A stretch of 10,537 nucleotides of DNA from Chloroflexota bacterium (GTDB lineage: Bacteria; Chloroflexota; Anaerolineae; J102), in assembly GCA_024276255.1 (NCBI GenBank), contig JAJRXO010000317.1, forward strand, positions 1-10,537. The letters are read 5' to 3'. The notes under the pieces are model-generated. The model was not told where the DNA came from. It ran no database searches and saw only the letters and a list, made by a program, of their open reading frames with translations. Positions 6,183-10,537 of the stretch are shown here, one piece after another. The position numbers and the translations under genes were made by a program. The number at the start of each line of letters is the position of its first letter. The stretch's first letter is position 1.

Positions 6183-7797
6183 CGCGTTCTTCCTGACCTA
6201 CAACCTGGACCTGCTCTTTTTCGAGTACATGGTCTTCGATCCCATGTATCTGGCTGGGTGTCGCAACTCAGTGGTGATCGCTGACCCGCAAGGGTATGCT
6301 GCAGCCTTGCCCGACATGCCAGAAGTGCGTTATGCAGGACAACGGTATGTCATCACGTCGGGGCGCACGTCACCTGGGGGTGCGTTTCATCCCAAACTGG
6401 CGCTTCTCACCTCCGAAGACCGGGGGGCCTTGTTTCTTGCCAGCGCCAACCTGACCCGCTCAGGCTATGCCTTCAATTGGGAAGTTGTGACGCGATTTCA
6501 CTACAACCACAAGCGCCCTGATCCCATCGGCCTGTGGGCATGCCAATGGGGATATCGTGTTTTACAAGCGATCGTCCATGCCGGTAAAGATGATTTAGTC
6601 AAGAAGCGGCTGGATCGCCTCTGGCAGACCACGCCCTGGTTTCGCCAGGAGGAGCCCGTCATCCATGATGATGCGGGGCTGTGGCTGTTACACAACCTGA
6701 AAGAACCTTTGCTGACCCAGCTCTATACTCGTTATCAAGCATTGGATGCCATCGGAGTCATCGAAGCTGTCATCGTCAGCCCTTATTTTGATACTTCCCT
6801 GGCCGCGCTGGAAGCGATAGATCGGCGCTTCCAGCCTCGCACATGGCGCATTTTCACCCAACATCCTACCGAAAATCTTGGCAAGAACGCCTTTGAACGT
6901 GTTTTCGGCAGTGGGTTAGACCGGGTGCAATTGGCTGATCTACACATCGAACAGGAACGGTGGCTTCATGCGAAGGCAATCCTGTTGCGCACGGAATCAG
7001 GCGTGTGGCTGATGACCGGCAGCGCCAATGCTACCGCGCCCGCTTTGCTGCAATCTGCACATCGCGGCAACACTGAAATCGTTGCCTTGCGGTTTCAACG
7101 TGATCCAGGGTATTTCGACGAGTGGTTGCATCAATTGACGCAACATGCCCAACCTGTCTCGTTGAATGCGCTAACCACACAGGAGGAGCCACGTGAGGAA
7201 GCGCTTTCCTCATCATCCAAAGGCCCTCATATCCTCAGCGCCTATCTTGATGATGCGGGACAGCTTTGCATTGTCCTCTCGGAGTCTCCCGCCAGGCCGG
7301 ATGCATGGACTGTCCACCTGCTTCAGGATGAAGGCCAAATGCCTGTGTCGGGTCCATGGCGTGCCAGGTCTGATGCGATCTACTGCGTACCGTTTGATGA
7401 CTCTTTCGACATCGACGCCACTCGGCCTACTCTGGTCGCATTTGTTCCCGCCCCCGAATCGTCACCCTCTAAGGCGATTTTGCACAATTATCAGGCCTTG
7501 GCCTCGTACAGCCAGCCCGTCCGCAGGAAGGATCGCACGAGAATTCCTCCGGGACTGGCACCAATCAATGTTGAGGAAAGCATCCGCATCATGGAGATGC
7601 TTTATGAGCTTTTGGCTATGAATGCCGAGGCCTTGAAAAAGCATCGCGGGCCTGTGGCAGCCCGTACCCGCCAGCAGGAAGTGACTCTGGAGCTGGAAGA
7701 TGATTACAACCCCGAGGACTTTTTGTCGAAGAGGTCATTCGCATCCCGGTTTCGGAAAGTGGTTCCACCCTCTACAGGGACTATTTTACCCGGTTAA
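6142..7797 (+). CDS. Phospholipase D-family nuclease-like protein, N-terminal part (frameshifted)
   Basis: 551 residues before the frame ends. Two phospholipase D-type half-sites are visible: H83-P-K85 with SAN (101-103), and H276-A-K278 with GSAN (293-296). The usual HxK(x)4D aspartate is absent in both, but many nuclease-type members tolerate this. Such domains usually cut DNA or RNA (BfiI, DrmC-type) rather than lipids, and no signal peptide or membrane segment is seen. After the second site comes a mixed region and a helix-rich stretch (477-505). The ATG at 6142 is chosen because protein-like sequence begins there; it overlaps the preceding gene by 41 bases. The last 24 residues (from L528) look non-coding, whereas a -1 shift at the T5 run (7720-7724) continues into the downstream frame. 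The intact product would be about 928 residues. Confidence 0.85.
   Translation: MKLLPTLKAFPADNAFFLTYNLDLLFFEYMVFDPMYLAGCRNSVVIADPQGYAAALPDMPEVRYAGQRYVITSGRTSPGGAFHPKLALLTSEDRGALFLASANLTRSGYAFNWEVVTRFHYNHKRPDPIGLWACQWGYRVLQAIVHAGKDDLVKKRLDRLWQTTPWFRQEEPVIHDDAGLWLLHNLKEPLLTQLYTRYQALDAIGVIEAVIVSPYFDTSLAALEAIDRRFQPRTWRIFTQHPTENLGKNAFERVFGSGLDRVQLADLHIEQERWLHAKAILLRTESGVWLMTGSANATAPALLQSAHRGNTEIVALRFQRDPGYFDEWLHQLTQHAQPVSLNALTTQEEPREEALSSSSKGPHILSAYLDDAGQLCIVLSESPARPDAWTVHLLQDEGQMPVSGPWRARSDAIYCVPFDDSFDIDATRPTLVAFVPAPESSPSKAILHNYQALASYSQPVRRKDRTRIPPGLAPINVEESIRIMEMLYELLAMNAEALKKHRGPVAARTRQQEVTLELEDDYNPEDFLSKRSFASRFRKVVPPSTGTILPG
7716..7734 (+). other. -1 frameshift site in the phospholipase D-family gene
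   Basis: Around GAC TTT TTG TCG the protein-like frame switches by -1: GAC TTT, then TTT GTC GAA GAG GTC. After the shift the translation continues as FVEEVIRIPV and RDYFTRLTYEEILKAL without a break, and the original frame soon stops at 7795-7797. The switch coincides with a run of five T, so a one-base loss from T6 (mutation or sequencing error) is the simplest cause. Programmed slippage at C TTT TTG is an alternative, although the heptamer is not the ideal form. Confidence 0.75.
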
Positions 7798-7811
7798 CCT
7801 ATGAAGAAATC

Positions 7812-8927
7812 TTGAAGGCATTGCGGGCAGCTTTTGCCCCTTTGCAGTCAGAAGAAAAGACTCCCTCATCTTCTACAATTGTCGAATCTGCCACGATTGT
7901 TGAGCCGCCAGACTGGGACGAGGCCACTGATTTCACATCCGATGAAGAACGCCAGGAGAGAGCCCGGGCCCGGCTGCGTTCGGGCCTGCAGCGGATGATT
8001 CGCGAGTTTCGAGAAATCCGCGAAGGCGCTTCTTATCTGGAAGAAGTTCCGCCCGCTTATCTGGCGGAGCTCTTCTTCATCCTCCTCTCTTATCTCGCAA
8101 TTGTCTGGAAAGATCATTTTATTGAGGATGACTTCTTTTCCGAAAGCGCCACGGCATTGCTGTCAGGCTTCTGGGGGGAGCTGACTGAACCGGGCGCGTG
8201 GACGCTTATCCGAAATAACTTGATCGAGGAAGATCAGCAGGCACTTTTACGGAAGTGGGATCTTTGTCAGCGGACCTGGTTCATCGCCTTTCTGCTGGCG
8301 CGTCTTTGGAAAGAAGACCGCACTAAAATTGACGATCTGGCTGCCTGGTTGCGTTATTTCTGCAGCTTGGACGGCCAACCCGATATCCTGAGGGAATTCT
8401 CTGCAGATGAATGGGAAAAGCAGTGGCAATCCAGCGTTCCTGGCGCTTGGGAGCGTTTGTCTGCTGAAAAGGTTATTGCTGAACTGAATGCGATCTTACC
8501 CCGATACAACGAAAAAACGCTTATTGCCGAGTTGAAAGCCTGGCCCAACACCCGCGTCGAAAAGAAATTTGTGAATATCAGCAATATTTCGCGTGTCCCT
8601 GCACTGGAGATTCATTTGCCATTTACCTCTCAGGAAGACGGAGAACGCTGTCTCGACGCCTTTCTCACGTTCTTGAGATGGCCCCACCAAAAAAACGCAG
8701 CATGGATGATTTGCTATAACGTCAATCCTGCGTCCCATCCCGAAGCCATTGCCTCTCTCCGTTTCTTATACCGTGATGATCTTCGAGAGTTTTTCGTTGC
8801 AAAAAAAGCTTCAGATTTCGACGATCCTTATATCATTTATGAATTATCGCCCACGACTCCCACTGAACTGATCGAGCTCCGGGCAAATGGCGAACTTCGC
8901 CTGCCCCCTCTATTTTCGACAACCTAA
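7812..8927 (+). CDS. C-terminal part of the phospholipase D-family protein (unknown domain)
   Basis: 371 residues if started at the TTG at 7812. The frame is open and protein-like back to the frameshift at 7722, there is no ribosome binding site at 7812, and the only nearby ATG (7801) is in another frame with a stop after four codons. This is therefore best read as the continuation of the upstream gene. It begins with an acidic, Ser/Thr-rich linker (about 11-45), then an Arg/Glu-rich helix (45-70) and a helical Trp-rich domain. It ends with a mixed alpha/beta region containing ALEIHLPF and WMICYNVNP. No catalytic motif is recognised; a target-binding or regulatory role is a guess. It ends four bases into the oppositely oriented JAMM gene, so the two are convergent with overlapping stop codons. 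Confidence 0.75.
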   Translation: MKALRAAFAPLQSEEKTPSSSTIVESATIVEPPDWDEATDFTSDEERQERARARLRSGLQRMIREFREIREGASYLEEVPPAYLAELFFILLSYLAIVWKDHFIEDDFFSESATALLSGFWGELTEPGAWTLIRNNLIEEDQQALLRKWDLCQRTWFIAFLLARLWKEDRTKIDDLAAWLRYFCSLDGQPDILREFSADEWEKQWQSSVPGAWERLSAEKVIAELNAILPRYNEKTLIAELKAWPNTRVEKKFVNISNISRVPALEIHLPFTSQEDGERCLDAFLTFLRWPHQKNAAWMICYNVNPASHPEAIASLRFLYRDDLREFFVAKKASDFDDPYIIYELSPTTPTELIELRANGELRLPPLFSTT

Positions 8928-9532
8928 ACTGATACACCCCCGTCCACATTCAACGGCACTGCTTCCACACTCACCACCCGCCAGGCGCGGCTGCGGGGAG
9001 AGAGGGAGGGCTTGTGCAGCACATACAACGCCATGGCCGGTGCTGGCATGGCCTTTTGCAGGCAGCGGGGTAGGTCCTGATCTCGGGCTAAATGGACGCT
9101 CCACAGCCCCGGTCGCGTCTGGCGGAACGGCAATAGGTCGCGCAGTGGCCCCAGATCGTCACCACAGGGCTGCGGCCGCAAATAAAAGGCTCTCAGCTGG
9201 GGCCGACTGACTTCCTGTAATGAGCAGATAAGGTAGGCGCTGTCCGGATAGGTGGCGCGCCAGGCGTCGACGGCCGAGGGATATGCCGGGCCGGCGGGAT
9301 GACTGTGATAGATGGCGATGAGTCGATCGCCCAGTATCTCCCAGTCAAAGGCTACCAACAGGTCTTCGGCCGCGATCTCATAATCGTGCCGGGGATCCGC
9401 GGCCACGTTGCGGGTGGGATGCCAGTCCTTCACCACCTCACCACGGCCCCGAAGCAGGCCGCAGACTTCATCGGGGGCACCCGCACGGGCATGGGTGATG
9501 ATGCGATCGGTAATCGAGCGAGGAAGGTACAT
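8924..9532 (-). CDS. JAMM/MPN metalloprotease (M67 family, Mec+-like)
   Basis: A 202-residue zinc metalloprotease. The complete JAMM signature is present: a glutamate in DEVCGLL (21-27), then HSHP with seven residues to S-x-x-D (HSHPAGPAYPSAVD, about 96-109), giving the two histidines and the aspartate that bind zinc. Bacterial relatives cleave peptide or isopeptide bonds after the diglycine tail of small ubiquitin-like sulfur carriers. Mycobacterial Mec+ frees cysteine from CysO and is encoded beside cysM. A CysM-type gene lies in the same window, so a role in the same pathway is likely, but no sulfur-carrier gene is seen. The C-terminal 70 residues beyond the core end in a beta-rich AWRVVSVEAVPLNV segment. 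No strong ribosome binding site; it is 45 bases after the MBL gene and probably co-transcribed with it. Confidence 0.9.
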   Translation of the reverse strand: MYLPRSITDRIITHARAGAPDEVCGLLRGRGEVVKDWHPTRNVAADPRHDYEIAAEDLLVAFDWEILGDRLIAIYHSHPAGPAYPSAVDAWRATYPDSAYLICSLQEVSRPQLRAFYLRPQPCGDDLGPLRDLLPFRQTRPGLWSVHLARDQDLPRCLQKAMPAPAMALYVLHKPSLSPRSRAWRVVSVEAVPLNVDGGVSV

Positions 9533-9577
9533 GGAAATGAGGTGAGCAGGCTTCCATCGGACGCAACAGGCGGGGCG

Positions 9578-10213
9578 TCAGCTGACCAAAAACGGGTTGC
9601 TGCGCCGCTCGTGGCCGATGGTGCTGGCCGGCCCATGGCCGGGATAAATGGTGTAGTCGTCGGGCAGGGTGAGGAGCTGAGAACGAATGGATTGCAGCAA
9701 TTGTTCGTAATTGCCGCCGGGCAGGTCGGTGCGGCCGATGCTGCCCGCAAACAGAGCATCGCCGGTCCAGACCCGTTGCCCTGCGTGATCGATGAATGCT
9801 ACGGAACCGGGCGAATGACCGGGCACATGGCGGATTTCCAACACGCTCTCGCCCAGATGCAGGGGCTCCTGTGGGTCGAGGAAGGCGTCGATCTCCGGCG
9901 GCGGACCCCATTGTCGGCCCAGCCAGGCTGCGATCATATCCGGGGCCGCGGTCAATACCGGCGCCTCCGCCTCATGCAGATAGAATGGCGCCGTCGTGGC
10001 GGCCTTGATTTCGGGGATGGCCATTACATGGTCGAGATGGGCGTGCGTGTTGATGATGCCCTGCAAGCGGGCACGGCTACGCTTTAGCAGGTCCAGAATG
10101 GCAGGTGGATCGTCGCCCGGATCGATGAGCAGGGCTTGCTGCGTGGCCTCATCGACCAGCAGAAAGCAGTTGACCTGAAAGGAACCTACAATGAGTTGAT
10201 GAATTTGCAGCAT
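9578..10213 (-). CDS. MBL-fold hydrolase, glyoxalase II/YcbL-like
   Basis: 211 residues, usual length for the short glyoxalase II-like or YcbL class. Metal-binding motifs in order: THAHLDH (56-62), the histidine of VPGHSPGS (129-136), the aspartate of GDALFAG (150-156) and PGHGPAS (189-195), ending with the family-typical IGHERRSNPF (197-206). GSIGRTDLPGG (156-166) is characteristic of this class. The likely reaction is thioester hydrolysis (S-lactoylglutathione or another thiol conjugate), but the substrate cannot be told from sequence. Persulfide dioxygenase members share the fold and would suit the sulfur-related neighbours. The ATG lies two bases after the stop of the preceding gene, with no evident ribosome binding site, so translation is probably coupled. 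Confidence 0.9.
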   Translation of the reverse strand: MLQIHQLIVGSFQVNCFLLVDEATQQALLIDPGDDPPAILDLLKRSRARLQGIINTHAHLDHVMAIPEIKAATTAPFYLHEAEAPVLTAAPDMIAAWLGRQWGPPPEIDAFLDPQEPLHLGESVLEIRHVPGHSPGSVAFIDHAGQRVWTGDALFAGSIGRTDLPGGNYEQLLQSIRSQLLTLPDDYTIYPGHGPASTIGHERRSNPFLVS

Positions 10214-10215
10214 GA

Positions 10216-10537
10216 TTAGTATCGCAGTGCGGGTTTGAGAGAGATGGGATCGCCTTCGGGCTGGCCATCGCCGGTGAGCACTTGCAGGCTGAGCCGGTGC
10301 AGGCCATTGGTGGCCAACTCAGGGGGCAAAGAAACGCTGTGTTCGCCACGCCAGGGCAGGCCGGGCAGCCAACGGCTGCTGGGATAGCCGGGCCCCACCA
10401 GGGGCAGGCGCGCCAGCACACGTTCATCCAGGCGGATTTCCACCGTGTAATCCTGCTGCAACGACGTTTCGGCCTGCCAGAATAGGGTAAGATGGAGGGC
10501 ATCGCCGGGATTGAGCGGGGTGTCGGGAGCATGACCG
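10216..10537 (-). CDS. C-terminal beta-sandwich of a membrane/glycosyltransferase-like protein (partial)
   Basis: The last 106 codons of a gene that begins beyond the right edge. The tail reads PLNPGDALHLTLFWQAE, then DYTVEIRL, GPGYPSSRWLPG and HRLSLQVLTGDG. This pattern (L-x-PG-x-x-L-x-x-x-x-x-WQA, then DYTV, then YP-x-S-x-W-x-PG, then a LxLxVLTGDG strand) is a recurrent C-terminal domain in large Chloroflexota membrane proteins, often annotated as glycosyltransferase family 39-like or hypothetical. It probably folds as a beta-sandwich outside the membrane. The catalytic or membrane part is not in view, so the full function is unknown. It overlaps nothing and lies directly upstream of the MBL gene in the same direction. 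Confidence 0.75.
   Translation of the reverse strand, partial: GHAPDTPLNPGDALHLTLFWQAETSLQQDYTVEIRLDERVLARLPLVGPGYPSSRWLPGLPWRGEHSVSLPPELATNGLHRLSLQVLTGDGQPEGDPISLKPALRY

Noticed and set aside
7812..8927. The segment as an independent fourth gene of the cluster
   Set aside because: There is no ribosome binding site, only a TTG start, and the frame reads protein-like from the frameshift at 7722 onward. This was kept only as an alternative pending homolog comparison.
9299..10087. 262-residue plus-strand open frame opposite the JAMM and MBL genes
   Set aside because: Both minus-strand frames have complete metal-binding signatures, and the plus-strand translation is low-information antisense.

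Overview
The window most likely comes from a member of the Chloroflexota (moderate confidence). The GC content is moderate to high. The cut-off gene at the right edge has the beta-sandwich tail common in Chloroflexota glycosyltransferase-like membrane proteins. CysM, DUF4395, JAMM and metallo-beta-lactamase housekeeping genes lie in one direction. No RNA genes and no CRISPR array were found.

Layout. Positions 1-1603 (minus strand) form a cysteine-biosynthesis unit: a sigma70-type promoter, a 19-codon leader peptide with three cysteine codons, a leader RNA with alternative helices ending in an intrinsic terminator, a CysM-type cysteine synthase, and a DUF4395 membrane protein overlapping it by four bases. 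Positions 1604-2432 hold no convincing gene but contain a tight series of REP-like hairpins (1709-1831). Positions 2397-2879 hold a plus-strand promoter, a short doubtful ORF and a fragment that looks like the C-terminus of an Eco57I-type DNA methyltransferase. Positions 2957-8927 (plus strand) form a compact cluster. It contains a winged-helix/PD-(D/E)XK nuclease with a run of 12 prolines, a large protein of unknown function, and a double-HxK phospholipase D-family protein whose C-terminal third is displaced by a -1 frameshift. Positions 8924-10537 (minus strand) return to housekeeping genes: a JAMM (M67) metalloprotease, a glyoxalase II-like MBL hydrolase, and the tail of a membrane or glycosyltransferase-like protein.

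How the genes work together. CysM closely resembles the actinobacterial enzyme that uses O-phosphoserine and a sulfur-carrier protein. The JAMM protease resembles Mec+, which releases cysteine from that carrier. The nuclease cluster therefore appears to sit between two parts of one cysteine pathway. The cluster looks like a restriction-type or anti-phage defence module: two different predicted nucleases, a large unknown partner, no intact methyltransferase or helicase, a decayed methyltransferase at its 5' side and hairpin repeats beyond that.

The two best leads are the candidate cysteine attenuator in front of cysM, seen directly as promoter, Cys-codon leader ORF, antiterminator and terminator, and the three-gene nuclease cluster, which I do not recognise as a named system.
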